A stretch of DNA of 64,000 nt from NCBI RefSeq assembly GCF_008728515.1, contig NC_044978.1:144011787-144075786 (forward strand), in the 5' to 3' direction. The notes beneath the pieces were generated by a model that had not been told where the DNA came from, ran no database searches, and saw only the letters and a list, made by a program, of their open reading frames with translations. Numbering within the stretch: the stretch's first letter is position 1; each line of letters opens with the position of its first letter. The position numbers and the translations under genes were made by a program. Below are positions 1 to 12,290 of the stretch, piece by piece. The DNA comes from Papio anubis. Lineage: Eukaryota > Chordata > Mammalia > Primates > Cercopithecidae.

Positions 1-1415
1 TCATTCTTAAACCATTGCTTAACACAGTACCTCCCACCATTCTTCAAGAAGTCGAACCACAAAATTAAACAATAGCAGAGGGAAAGAAAAACTAGAAAGC
101 AGAGTCAAGGGAGAAAAAATATGTTCTGTGCTTGTGGAATTCCCTCCCAAAATCCTTGTTCTGGATGCTCACAAGTCACATGGACCTCTGGGCTTCTCCA
201 GGCCCCAGACCCCTGGGAGGGAATCACACCCTGCCATGCACGTGCGACTCAGCTCTGAAACCGAGCTTATAAAGATGTGTGTGGCCCGTTCCTCCCTCGG
301 TTCTGTTTTATGCATATTTCAAGACCATGAGGTCCCTATGCAGACACTGAGTTTTATTTCTAAGTTTTAAGGGTTTTTTTTTTTCTTAAGTCACATATCT
401 TTCCTCAGCTTTTTTCTTGTAATTACCTTCATACTCTGTCTTTTCCCATAAGAACTGTGGTTCAGCTTCCGGCATGTTTGAGAATTGTTCTAAGCCCATA
501 ATTACATCAGTGCCACTGCCAGATTTATGTCTGTGCACCTATTTGGCCTGGTGCCTCTTGGCATTTAAACTATTGGCACAGATCATCTTCTTGTCATTTT
601 GCTTACTGACCTCAAAGTATAATTTCCATGATAATGCTTCTATCCCTGGATACGAATAGGTGGGCCATTCTGCGTATCATTCTTTCCAATTAAACCCAAG
701 TGTCACTCCTCGTTTCTCGAATGATTACAATCTCCTGGCCTCAGGAAATTCTCTATTTTACTCCATTAGAAGATAGACGCTCCAGATAAATACTGATTAT
801 TATTTCAAAATACAGTTCGGTACTGTTTCCCAAATTCATTTATGCTCATGCTGGCTTTATGGGCTTTTCTCTCAAATTTTAACTATTTTCCAATCTACTG
901 CTTGTCATTCCACACACATGCAGATAATTCAGAATCTGATCTTCCTCTGCAGTCTTCTCTTTAGCCCTAGGTAGAGTGGAAGTAGAGGGGAAAGCCTTCC
1001 TATAACAGGTAATGAGAGTCTCTGTATTAGTTCCATCATCAGGATTGCATCAGCCACTTTCTTCCCTGATACTATCAGCACAGGCAGCAGAATGAGGCAG
1101 TTTTTAGTGTTTGCTTCATTGACACAGTTATAAAGATGAGTGTTGTCCCTCCAGAGTCTTCAGCTGAATTGAAAGAAACAGTTGTTCCCAGGCAGCAGAT
1201 ATTATGTCTCTCTCTTACCACTGTTTTCTGAAGGAAATTTTCAGAGACAGAACTAATCCCCCCACCTCAAATTTATTCAGGGCTCTGGAGTCCTGGTGGT
1301 TTTGGTTTCCAAAGTATAGGTTGAATGTTATGCCTCAAATATTTTTCTTAAGTATATAAAACCCAAGAAGTAGAATAAAATCTGTTCTTATCAGTCTAAC
1401 AAGCACTGTATTTTC

Positions 1416-1756
1416 TTTTCTTTCTTTTTTTGTTTTTTGTTTTTTGTTTTTTGTTTTTTGTTTTTGTTTTTGGAGACAGAGTCTCACTCTGTCACCCAGG
1501 GTGGAGAGTGCAGTGGCGCAATCTCAGCTCACTGCAACCCCCGCCTCCCAGGTTCAAGTGATTCTCATGCCTCAGCCTCCCAAGTAGCTGGGATTACAGG
1601 TGTGTACCACCATGCCCAGCTAATTTTTTATGTTTTTAGTAGAGCCAGGCTTTGGCCACATTGCTCAGGCTGATCTCGAACTCCTGAGTTCAGGCAGTCC
1701 ACACACTTGGCCTCCCAAAGTGCTGGGATTACAGACATGAGCCACTGCGCCTGACC
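1416..1756 (-). mobile_element. Alu, full length, minus strand
   Basis: It starts with an interrupted T-rich tail (tttttg units) and ends gcgcctgacc. Flanks aagcactgtattttc and aagtactgttctttc are the target duplication with two or three changes. Confidence 0.92.
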
Positions 1757-3765
1757 AAGTACTGTTCTTTCATAGATACAGTGCAGCTTTTGTTTTTAAC
1801 ATTGTGAGTATTTACCTGCATAACTTGAATAGTTTAATAGGAATCAGGCATCTAATTTATAGTTTCTGATACATTTTCCCACTTACAAACTGCTCCTTTG
1901 TGGTTCTTCTTCCCCTCTACTCCCTCACTCAAGCTCACTGATTCTCATGATTTGGTGTGATCACAGATAATTTTGGAGAATAAATGAAAGTTATAGACCA
2001 TTCCCTCCAGAAGAAGTACACATGCACACAAACATGTAAAATTGCATGAAGCCCTTCAGGGGTTTTACAGACTCACTGAAACTCATTGGAGAGGTAGACA
2101 TAGGGAGAACAGCTTGTTCTAAGACTCATGGAGATTTATGGATACAACTGAAATCAAGGGCTATCCTGGGGAGTAACTGTACTAAATAAGTAATTCTTAG
2201 TCTCAGGGACCAGTGCTTTATGCACTCTGGTCTTATAGCCTGTATAATTGGCATTAAAGCATTTTATCTAGAGATTCACAGAATGCTTGTTCTAGCTCTA
2301 CTGCTTTGGCAGTTTGGATATCTGATGGAATCTCTCTGGCCTTGGTTTTGTGACCTATAAAATGAAGAGATTGGAATATCGGTGATTCCAGTCTTCCAGG
2401 GAACCCGGATGTAGAAAGCAAGTAAAAGTGGACCAGCTTCGTCATAGTAGGGTGGGAAATACACACAAGCCCCCTTCCTGGGTTATCTTGTCCCAGCTGG
2501 AAAGCTGCTGGCCAAAGGACCTCTCATAGCCCTTTTAGGTTTTGGATGAACCTTCCTTCTGTTGGCCACTCTGCTTGGAATAGTCTTTCTACTGCTGGGA
2601 TCAGCTTAATTTGGGGAAGCATCTGTTCTACCTCTTTTGATATTCCCTCCAGAAGAGAGTGGGAATGTTGCAGTGAAGTATTACTGTGTGTTAAATAGCA
2701 TGTGGTTTCTGAGGTCCTCATCAGTTCACATAACCCAGCCTTTCAAAGAATCTTACATTTTTTCTGTAGTTGTCAGTTTAGTTTAAACATATTTTGAAAC
2801 TTATGTTCTGTGACAGTTGGTTGAAAATTGGCTTAGAGCCTCCAGCTTTTAGACTGTCTAGTAATCATCGTTCTTCTACATAATTTATGTACTCATGTCT
2901 TCTGAAAAGCAAAAGTTAAATTGAAGTAAGCATTTTTTCCTACTTGCAACATCTCTAATCAAAGTTTAACCCCCTTTTAGGCCATTTTCCCCATAGTGTA
3001 TAAAAAAACACTTGACTTCAGTGAGTGTTGTCATTTGGGAGTGGCATTCCAGGCAAAACCTTTCACCTTACTCCTATCAAGGGGTCCTGCAGGAAGTCTA
3101 AAGGGACACTGAATATTTGCTGTCATAGCATGAGTGCATTAAATAAAGGCAGTTCTACTTCTTAAATCTTTGGAGATTGTCTTTAGCTTTAAGAATTTCT
3201 CTAAATATATGTTCTATTTAAAAAGTAGTCATAAAGTACAAATGAAGCTAATAAATGCTCAACAGACATTCCTTTAAAGAAAAAAATTTGTGAACACCAT
3301 TGGATGCCAAGCAGATGTTTGGCTTTGAAAAGACTTACAAACTGTTAATGAATGTCAACCCTATATTTGCTTCCAAGAAAATATGAATAAATGTTGGAAA
3401 TGTTGAGAGAATATTTCTTTCATACGTGTACAGCTAAAAGAGGACACACTGAATAAGTTTTATAACTTCATAAAATGCCAATAGTTTGCTTTAACATAAT
3501 AATCGTCTGCTCAGCCCTGCCCATCTCCTTTGCTATTTCACCTTGACTGAGTAGTGTTAAAGGCACTGCAGTGGCTATATTACAGCCTGTTAGCCAATTA
3601 TGATGACCACCACCAGAGAAGTTGATATTTGACAATAAAATGTCTAAAAATATATAAGAAATCTAAATGCTACAGAAGCCTACCGTAATTCAACATTTTA
3701 AAGTTTTAAGTGTGACTCCTTTTAGGTAAACCACTATCACCATTGCCCCCATCACCAGTACACAC

Positions 3766-3783
3766 ACTCACACACACACACAA
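3766..3783. repeat. Short CA microsatellite
   Basis: cactcacacacacacaca. Confidence 0.9.
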
Positions 3784-3839
3784 TCAGAACTGCAGATTAC
3801 ATAATTCTGATGAGATAGGTAACCTGTAATGGAAAGTAC

Positions 3840-4045
3840 ATAAAATATAAATGCACAGCTTGGGATTTTTGCAAAGTGCACACACTGCTGTGACAAGCAC
3901 CCAAACAGGACCAGCCCCCAAGAAGCCCCTCATGCTCCCTTTAGTTGAGGCGCCTCCCAAAGATAACTGCTACCTTGATTTCCATCACCATCCCTCTTGT
4001 TCATTTTACTATTTTTCTGTTTTGTTTCATACTAACTTTGAATAA
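3840..4045 (-). mobile_element. Old L1M 3' UTR fragment
   Basis: The pattern of a hydrophobic-coordinates-free, pyrimidine-rich passage (caccaccc-like, then aagcccctcatgctccc, then gatttccatcaccat) resembles L1M 3' UTR read in reverse. It is diverged. Confidence 0.5.
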
Positions 4046-4454
4046 GCAAATATACCTTCCACAACCACATCCAAATTCTTGATGATTATTTTCTGTTTCG
4101 TAAATTTTAAATGCAGTGCTCTGTAGCTTTCTACTGAAGGCCTCCCTAAAGCTTTACAAAACCAGTACATCAGCACTCTCCTCTATTCTTCAGTCAAATA
4201 CAAATCTACCTAATAGATTGCGTACAGTTCTCCGACAGTTCTGATTTGCTAAGGACATGATGTGTGGAACCTATGGCATTTCTCTGACCTGTCAGCCTAC
4301 AGACCTCATTGTGTGGGAAAGGGAAGCAGAGTTAGCTTGGTGTAACTGGTTCTCCCTGAACCCGTGATGGTTTCCAGTGATTACCTCCTTTTCAGTAAAC
4401 CTATGTGAGCCATTTCGACTTAGGACAAGTTAAAGAAGGGCCTGGTGTTTTGAG

Positions 4455-4635
4455 CAGGGTGGGGCATATGTTTTCTGTAAAGGGACAGATAGTAAGTATC
4501 TTTAGGCTTTGCAGGCCATACAGCTTTCTCTCTTACAGCTACTCAACTCTGCAGTTGTAGCATGAAAGCAGCTTTAGATGATACCTGAATGAATGGGTGT
4601 GGCCGTGTTCCAATAAAACGGCTGTTGCCTAAATT
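4455..4635 (+). mobile_element. hAT-Charlie-type nonautonomous DNA transposon relic
   Basis: It contains ttttctgtaaagggacagat, aggctttgcaggccata, then ctactcaactctgcagttgt and gtgttccaataaaac. These are in the order seen in a common mammalian MER element whose TIR is CAGGGGTCGGCAAAC-like. The terminal parts are decayed. Confidence 0.6.
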
Positions 4636-5399
4636 TTGCCCTGGGGCCATAATAAAGTGTCTGTAGCTCATGAATGAACATGGAGGGAGGTAGTTAAAAC
4701 AGAACTTCCCTGCAATACTGATGGAATTCTCGCTAAGGTCTCCTAGTCTCTCCAAGGAGAGTAATTTCTAGACTGTTCCTTTCTTTTCTCAAAAACTGAA
4801 ACATTTCCTCATCTCTCCTCACTGGCAGGTGTCCCTTTCTCCACAATTCCTTGAAAAAAATGGACATTTTTTTAATGGTGCCAGCTGCACAATCTGGTGG
4901 CTCCATTAAACTTATCCGTGCCATTGTAACCAAGAAAATCCCTGAAAATAAGGACATGAATTTGTTTTACAATGAGATGTCAATACATATTTACCTGTAG
5001 CAGCAAGACAGAAGGGAAGAACCCAGGGCCATAAATATCTGAGCCTGCTCTGTCACTGCAGTGCCTTCCCTCTGTTCTAGGGAAAGCACCAGCAAGGTTC
5101 TAGAGGACATGCCAGCAAAAGAATGAGGAGATGTGCAAGCTAGCCATCTCCCTAGAACCTTGAAGTAAAGCACATTGCTCTTTGATTTTTATGTGTTTTT
5201 TGTGTATTCCCCTTATCCCCAGTCCCATTCTATTTACTTCACCTTAGAAAAAATATTCTCAAGTGTTTCATATGTTCGCATCCATTTGCTGTACTTTAGT
5301 TATATATATGTGATTCTGTGAAAAATATCTATTACATGTGTATTGAATTGAAGAAAAGGTTTGTGTTTATAATGATACTCCAGTAAAAAAAAAAAAATT

Positions 5400-5690
5400 T
5401 GAGTTAGAGTCTCTGTCACCCAGGCTGCACTGCAGTGGTGCAATCTTGGCTCACTGCAACCTCTACCTACTCCACCCCCCAGCCCCAGACTTAAGTGATC
5501 CTCCTATCTCAGCCTCCCAAGTAGCTGGGACCACAGATGCGTGCCACCACACCCAGCTAAGTTTTTGTATTTTCAGTAGAGATGGGCTTTTATCATGTTG
5601 CCCAGGCTGGTCTCGAACTCCTGAGCTCAAGGGATCCACCTGCCTCAGCCTCCCAAAGGGCTGGGATTACAGGTATGAGCCGCCCACTCA
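5400..5690 (-). mobile_element. Alu, old, minus strand
   Basis: gagttagagtctctgtcacc to gggattacaggtatgagccg. It is diverged, and the poly-T end has been replaced by an A-rich run (aaaaaaaaaaa at ~5386-5396). Confidence 0.88.
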
Positions 5691-5763
5691 GAAATTTTTT
5701 TACCTTTATTTTTCTACATGTTTTTGAGACATATCCATGTCACCATAAGTAAAACAAATTTAT

Positions 5764-6073
5764 TTTTTGTTTGTTTTTGTTTTTGAGAAGATAGAATCTT
5801 GCTCTGTTGCCCAGGCTGGAGTGCAGCCTGATCTTAGCTCACTGCAGCTTCGACCTCCAAGGCTCAAGCTGTCCTCCCACATCAGCCTCCTGAGTAGCTG
5901 GGATAACAGGCCTGCGCCACTACTCCCAGCTAATTTTTAAACTTTTTTTTTTTTTTAGAGACAGAGTCTGCCTCTGTTGCCCAGGCTGGTCTCAAACTCG
6001 TGGGCTCAAGCGATCCTCCCACCTAGACCTCCCAAAGTGCTGTGATTACAGGTGTGAGCCCCTGCGCCTAGCC
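5764..6073 (-). mobile_element. Alu, minus strand
   Basis: T-rich start, then gctctgttgcccaggctgga, ending gcgcctagcc. It lies within the older L1M sequence. Confidence 0.9.
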
Positions 6074-6549
6074 AAGTTTGTTTATTCTTATCACTGCTTG
6101 TTATTACACTAATGCATATACATCATTTTGTTTATCTCTTCTCATAGGGATACCACAGAGTTTGCCTCTGGATCTTTGCTACCATGAAAAGTACTGCAAT
6201 GTATAGCCTCTCTATGCCCCCGAGGCAAGAGGTTTTTTTAGGAGATACATATATATATGGTGGGGTGGGGGGGTATGGGAATGCTTGGCTGTGGAGTATA
6301 TGTATATTTCTTTCCCATCAGAATTGCCACATTGTTCCAAAACAGCTGTACTAGTGTGCCAACCCAGATCCATGGAATAGAATTGCTGATTCCCTGCCTT
6401 AATAACAATACATAGTATTACTGAATTTATAACTTGGCCAATTTGATGGTTGTGAAGTGACACTTGTTGTTTTGATTTTCATTTCTCTGATTACTAGAGA
6501 GGTTGAGCTTCTCACAGGAGTATTTACCTTTCTCAGTTTCCGCTTTTGA

Positions 6550-6865
6550 AATTTATTCATTCACTTACTCATTCAGCAAGTGTTTTTTGAGTGCTCACTG
6601 TGTGCCGGTAACCTTACTAAGTACTAGAAATAGAGCGGTGAACAATGGGAAGGAAATAATCCCAGCCTTCACATCATAGCTGTTGTTCAATAACATAAGT
6701 ATACACACAAATATTCAAAAGACAATAATTGCTGTGTGTGTGTTTGTGTATATATGAATGGTAATAATTGATATATCTCAAATAGACATATATAAAATTA
6801 GTGGTAATGTTGCTATGAAGAAAAGCGGTACATTGAAGAGGGGAAAGGGATACTGAAATTTCTGT
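6550..6865 (+). repeat. Ancient interspersed repeat with the motif tgagtgctcactgtgtgcc
   Basis: It begins attcattcacttactcattc and continues with the common mammalian pattern (gtgtgccggtaacc, then agcggtgaacaa). I recognise the motif but not a certain family name. It includes a short GT run near 6733-6750. Confidence 0.5.
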
Positions 6866-7117
6866 TGGGTTTCTTCTCTTTCTTCCTGCTTGTGTTTGAG
6901 AACTCTGTGTATTCTGGACATTGATTTTTTTTGTTGTTGATTATTGATGTGGCAAGTGTCTTCTAGGTTGGCTCCCTTCTTAATTTTGCCTGTGATACCC
7001 TTCCTTAAACAGAACCATTGGCTTTGACATAGTCAAACTCCACTAATTTTTTCCTTTTATGGTTTGCACTTTGGATATAAAGGACTTCCCACTCCTGCAA
7101 TTTCTTCTGTTAACTTT

Positions 7118-7408
7118 GTTTGTTTTTTAATCTCACTCTGTGGCCCAGGCTGGAGTGCAATGGCACAATCTCAGCTGACTGCAACCTCTGCCTCCTGGAT
7201 TCAAGTGATTCTCCTACCTCAGCCTCCCAAGTAGCTGGGATTACAGGCATCCACCACCACGCACGGCAATTTTTGTATTTTTAGTAGAGATGGGGTTTCA
7301 CCATATTGGCCAGGCTGGTCTCAAACTCCTGACCTCAAGAGATCCGCCCACCTCAGCCTCAGCCTCCCAAAATGCTGGGAATACAGGCATGACCCACTGC
7401 ACCCCGCC
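7118..7408 (-). mobile_element. Alu, minus strand, with perfect 15-bp target duplication
   Basis: tcttctgttaacttt occurs at 7103-7117 and again at 7409-7423, and the Alu body lies between. It is inserted into the old L1M. Confidence 0.94.
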
Positions 7409-7589
7409 TCTTCTGTTAACTTTACAGCTTTAGTTTTTTCATGTAGGTCTTTTACACATATGGAGTTTATTTTCGTATATGCTATGAAGGAGGGGGGATC
7501 CTTTGTTATTCATTTCTGCATCATGAGCAAATTCTTTCAATAGCATTTACCAAACAATCCACTCTTTTTCCCTCTGCTAGTGTTGCCCT

Positions 7590-8100
7590 GTGTTGTAGTG
7601 CTCAGGAACTGAAGCTAGACTTTCCAGAGCCTAGACTCTACCTCTTAGTAGCTGAACACCAGATTACTTCTCCGATTTTAGTTTCTTTAATCTTTTTTTT
7701 GAGATGGTGTCTTGCTCTGTCACCCAGGCAGGAATGCAATGATGTGATCTCAGCTCACTGCCTCTTGGGTTCCAGTGATTCTCCTGCCTCAGCCTCCTGA
7801 GTAGCTGGGATTACAGGCACCCACCGCCACGCCCAGCTAATTTTTCTATTTTTAGTAGAGACCTGTATTTTACCAGGTTGGCCAGGCTGGTCTCAAACTC
7901 CTGACCTCAGGTGATCCACCCAACTTGGCCTCCCAGAGTGCTGGGATTATAGGCATGAGCCACCCCGCCCGGCCCTGGTTTTTTAATCTTTAAAATAGAG
8001 ATAGAAATTGTTCTTCTCATAGAGTTATGAAGAATAAATGAGCTAATACATGGCACCTATTATTAAAATGTTTGTTGCTCTATAAATGATATCTAATTTT
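7590..8100 (+). repeat. MIR, split by an Alu
   Basis: The left part has ccagagcctagactctacct and the right part has taatctttaaaatagagata and agaataaatgagctaataca, in the order of the MIR consensus. Confidence 0.75.
7693..7974 (-). mobile_element. Alu, minus strand, inserted in a MIR
   Basis: gagatggtgtcttgctctgt to ccaccccgcccggcc. Flanks gtttctttaatcttt (7681-7695) and gttttttaatcttt (7978-7991) are the target duplication. Confidence 0.92.
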
Positions 8101-8329
8101 CTCTTGTATAGCCTAATTGAATATTTCAAGTGAAATGTATATTTATACTGTCATATATAAAGATTCCTCTCTGACCGTTATGTCCTCTTCTGTGTCCTGA
8201 ATTTTTTGTTTGTTTGTTTGTTTTGTTTTTGGTCTGATATTTAATTTGCTTACCTGGCTTTTCTTTGTTTCATTATGTGTCTCGTCTTTTGCTTTTTCTC
8301 CAAATCGTTATGTTCAATCCTTCTGTATA

Positions 8330-8735
8330 ATATAGTGATTAACAATGCTGTGTCTGTCCAGCCTGAGCAACAAAGTAAGACCTTGAGTCTCCATAAAAAT
8401 TAAAAATTAGCCAGGTGTGGTGGCATACACCTGTGGCCCTGAGACAGGAGGATCACTTGAGCCCCAGAGGTCGAGGCTACAATGAGCCAAGTTAGCACCA
8501 CTGCAGTCCAGCCTGGCGACAGAGTGAGACCTTGTTCCAAAAAATAAAAGAATGCTGTGTCTGAATCCACACTGCTTGGGACTGAATCCTAGCTTCACCA
8601 CTTGCCATTTTACCTTAAACCTTAATAAATATTGTTTCTCCGTGCCTTGGTTTCCTCGTTTGTAAAATGGTGACAGTAGTAACTTATGGGATTGTTCTGA
8701 GAATTCAATGTGTTAGGTGCAAATAAACATTATAT
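8330..8735 (+). repeat. MIR, split by a truncated Alu
   Basis: tatagtgattaacaatgctg lies before the Alu. After it come actgaatcctagcttcacca, ttggtttcctcgtttgtaaa and a degraded gttctgagaattcaatgtgt, following MIR from the 5' end to near the 3' end. Confidence 0.8.
8357..8550 (+). mobile_element. 5'-truncated Alu with perfect 13-bp target duplication
   Basis: aatgctgtgtctg is present at 8344-8356 and 8551-8563. The element starts inside the left monomer (tccagcctgagcaacaaagt) and ends in a short A-rich tail. Confidence 0.93.
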
Positions 8736-8763
8736 TAACTGTTACTATAATTGTTGCTATATT

Positions 8764-8826
8764 GGACCTCATTTCTTCCCATTTGGACCTCATTTCTTCC
8801 CATTTGGACCTCATTTCTTCCCATTT
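8764..8826 (+). repeat. Three perfect tandem copies of a 21-bp unit
   Basis: Units at 8764-8784, 8785-8805 and 8806-8826, each running from ggacctcat to ttcccattt, are identical. Because 21 is divisible by three, the frames overlapping it show a repeated 7-residue pattern, but nothing suggests they are translated. Confidence 0.97.
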
Positions 8827-10331
8827 ATTTTGGTTTCTATTATGATTTTGTTTCTTTTTTTTTTTTTTTCCCTCCCCCTAACTTTCACTCTCTAGATCAG
8901 ATTTTCCTATGCCGGTTTGAAACTTTTAGACTTTATTCTATTTCTTGTGTTTTGGTAACTCTATTTGTGCTAATTTTTCCCCTTAAATGTCCATATGTTT
9001 TAGTATGTCTTCCTTTCCTGCCCCCACCTCTCCAGTAAAGAGATAAGAACTGTAGATAGTGATTTTGTGTGTGTATCCAGGGTTAGTCTGATCTTATATT
9101 TTTGTAAGTAAGCTCCTTTTTCTCTCCAAAAGCTTTTAGAAATTTTTCTTATTCTTTAACCATAATGTGTCTAGGTATAGGTGTCATTTCTTATCTATGT
9201 TTTTGGCCCTGTGTGAGCCCTTTCAATCTTACGATATATGTCTTTCTTCTGGAAAATCATTAGTCATTACTTTTTATATTTCCCTTCATATTCTTTTTTT
9301 GGACTCCCATTTGTATACATATAGTCCCCTCTGTTCCTCTTTTCCCCTTTTTCCACAATCTTTCCTTTAATTGGCTGATGTCTTGGAGAAATTTTGGATT
9401 TGAACTTTCAGGCTGCATCATATCATACTCAGTTCACCATTGGATTCTTTATTTTAGCAGTTACATTTTCATATTACTGTTTTCAGTTAGTTCACCATAA
9501 CTGCTTTTCCTCATTTCATGTTCCTCTCTAAGGTTGGTTATTATACTTTTTAAAAATCCGTATATCTGTTTTTACTAGGTCCTGTAAGTTGTATTTCTTT
9601 TTCACTCATGATTCTCTCCTGTTTTAAAAGCTTCCCTGAAGGATGTTTTTCCCTATTGTTTCTAACAGGCATTAATATCCCTTTGGAAGAACATCAAAAG
9701 CTAAGTCCTAATTAGGTAAATTTGGAGGCAGGGCCCAATCTCATTTTATTAAATTCCTGTTTCCCCCTAGTTCCTTTACCTGAGCGCTCCTCCTGTTAGA
9801 GGCAGCCGCCCTCTGATGGCATTCCCTGTGTGAGGTGGCATTCGGGGGTCTGTCAGCACAGCCATATTATTGGCTCCTGTCCCTGCCTGGCTCTGTGCCT
9901 TCAAGTTGACCAGAAAGATCTGGCTTTCCTGTTCCAGGGCCTGGGTAGGAATTCTTTCTGCTGTTTTAGCTTTAGGGCACTGAGGATGTACTCCTGAATT
10001 GGAGCGTTTTGTTTTTTAAGCATGTTATTTTGGGTTTGTTTTCATAAGCTCCAAACCTAAGACAAACTCTACAGTTGCAATGAGAGAGGCTCCATCCAGC
10101 CCAGTCTCACCCCCTCATGCTGGTCAGCTCAAACAGGGTGCTATGGGCGGGGAACACTGCCTCCAGAAAGCTTGCCCGTCTGTGTGTCCTTCCATTATCC
10201 CTTGCATACCACTCTTTTCCTCCATGCTGCTCAGCTTCTCCCAAGTATTCACCACTTCCTATCGCCGCAAAGGTTTCTCTTGAATTTTTAGTTGAGAATT
10301 ATGACCCTGAAATTTACTGGCCTCCTTTTTT

Positions 10332-10622
10332 TTTTTTTTTTTTTTTGAGACTGAGTCTGGCTCTGTCAGCCCAGGCTGAAAGTGCAGGGCTTGATCTCGC
10401 CTCACTGCAAGCTCCGCCTCCGGTTTACGCCCCATTCTGCCTCAGCCTCCTCGAGTAGCTGGGACCACAGGCTACCACCTCTCCGGCTAGTTTTTGTATT
10501 TTTTAGTAGAGACGGGGTTTCACCGTGTTAGCCAGGATGGTCTCGATCTCCTGACCTTGTGATCCGCCCGTCTCAGCCTCCCAAAGTGCTGGGATTACAG
10601 GCTGGAGCCACCGCGCCCGGCT
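10332..10622 (-). mobile_element. AluY of the Old World monkey AluYR type, full length
   Basis: Read on the minus strand it carries GGCGTAAACC, ACTAGCCGG before the A-rich centre, and GAGACGGGCGGATCAC. I associate these variants with the cercopithecid AluYR subfamilies rather than human AluY. The target duplication A(c/g)TGGCCTCCTTTTTT lies at 10316-10331 and 10623-10638. Confidence 0.88.
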
Positions 10623-10827
10623 AGTGGCCTCCTTTTTTAACTCCTGACATCTTCAGAGTTGTATTTTAGTTTCTGTCAATAGTCTGTGCTACCAATTGTT
10701 CCATCTTCCACTAGGTATTTTTAAGGTGAGAGAAGGTTCCTTGGAGAAACTTACCTACACAGCACAGGAAGGTCATGAGGCAGAGAAGAGCAAGCTGATT
10801 TTCTTCCAACCTAAACCTTCCAATTTG

Positions 10828-11117
10828 GGCCTTGCATGATGGCTCATACCTGTAATCCTAGCACTTTGGGAGGCTGAGGTGGAAGAATTGCTTGAGGCCA
10901 GGAGTTTGAGACCAGCCTGGGCAACATAATGAGACTCCATCTCTACAAAAGAAAAAAAAAATTATCCAGGCATGGTGGTGTACATTTTTAGTCCCAGCTA
11001 CTCAGGAGGCTGAGGTAGGAGGATCACTGGAGCCCAAGAGGTTGAGGCTACAGTGAGCCAAGATTGTGCCACTGCATTCCAGCCTGGGCAAGAGAGCAAG
11101 ACCTCATCTCAAAAAAT
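10828..11117 (+). mobile_element. Alu, older, plus strand
   Basis: gggccttgcatgatggctca to aagacctcatctcaaaaaat. It lies 205 bp downstream of the minus-strand AluYR, forming an inverted pair. Confidence 0.9.
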
Positions 11118-12290
11118 TAATTTATCAGTTTAAATTTTAAAAAAATTTGTCCCTTCCTTACCTCCCCAGAGTCACAGGAAAAGAGATCGCAGGGCGTGTG
11201 TGCTCCAGTCACATACTGGAAATGGGAAGAGAATGGAGGCCACTCTGAGAGCAAGGTCACAACAGACTGGAGCTGAAAGGGGAAGCACTCTAGGCCTTCT
11301 TGAATAGAAGTGCTTCCCAGTTGAGAGCACACCAGTCCCATTGGCAAGACTCCCTAAACAGGTGGCATGGCCTTGTTCCATACAGGAAAAATTTCTATCT
11401 CTTCAGAGCAAGTGTACAGAGAGGGACTACTATCATATAGGCTGACAATATTTAACTCCCAGGATAGTAGCTCAATAAAAGTCCTTAATAACTCTTGGGG
11501 GCAGAAGAAAGGTCCTGAGATCTGCTTTCTTTTCCTTCTGTTCTTCCACAGAGATTTAATCGCATACTAAAGGATCATGAAATACTTGAATGAATGACAC
11601 CTGAAGGCACATTCCCAACTCTGCAGTCTTTTCCAAGTCCAGTTCCAACTTTTCAGTCAGCCTACTTAAATGAGTCCACTAGGGTATCCCACTACTATGT
11701 AAACTTCTGAGTATCTAGAACTTCCCTGATACTTTTCCGCTGTCAAAATTCTTCTTGCCTTTTCCATTTATGTTTAGACCCTCATTCTCCCAGTCACCCA
11801 AATTTGAAACCTCAGAGTCATTTTTGAAGCCACTTTTATTTGGAGCCCTCTGAGTTTTTATTTTGATTTTCATTGTCCTTTCCCTAGATTATATTCAGAT
11901 ATATAAAAAACATACTTTGGGCAATCCAATTAATGTTTTTAGGAACAGCCTCAACCATGCTCTTTTTTATATCAAAAACTTTTAACATCTCCTGTTGCTT
12001 AGAGCTGGCTGTGACATTACAAGTTTGTTACTGTGGCGTATAGAGGCACGCTGTCAGCTGGCCCTAATTCATTCTGAATATACCCATTTTCCCATGAAGA
12101 GGTGAATGTTTCCTTCTCTATGTAATAATTTTTTTCCTGTCTTCCCTACACATGGAAGAGAGCCTGGAGAATCCAATGTCCTTTACATAGTTCCCTTTAT
12201 ACTCTAGGTACGAACCTTATTAAACAGATTCTGCTTCTTAACAGTGAATAGTCAAAAATGAGTGAGAATGGCAATGTTACTTTCTCTTTC

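Larger units (their letters stand above)
5691..7575 (-). mobile_element. Old L1M (ORF2 part), interrupted by later insertions
   Basis: Pieces at about 5691-5763, 6074-6545, 6870-7117 and 7424-7575 read as decayed L1 ORF2 on the minus strand, in the expected order. Examples are tggttgtgaagtgacacttg with ttttgattttcatttctctg, then gtattctggacattgat, then catgtaggtcttttacacat. Two Alus and a separate old repeat at about 6550-6865 split it. Confidence 0.65.

Noticed and set aside
8751..9038. 95-codon frame with a repeated 7-residue motif
   Set aside because: The repetition is just the 21-bp DNA triplication read in frame. The remainder is T-rich intron without coding character.
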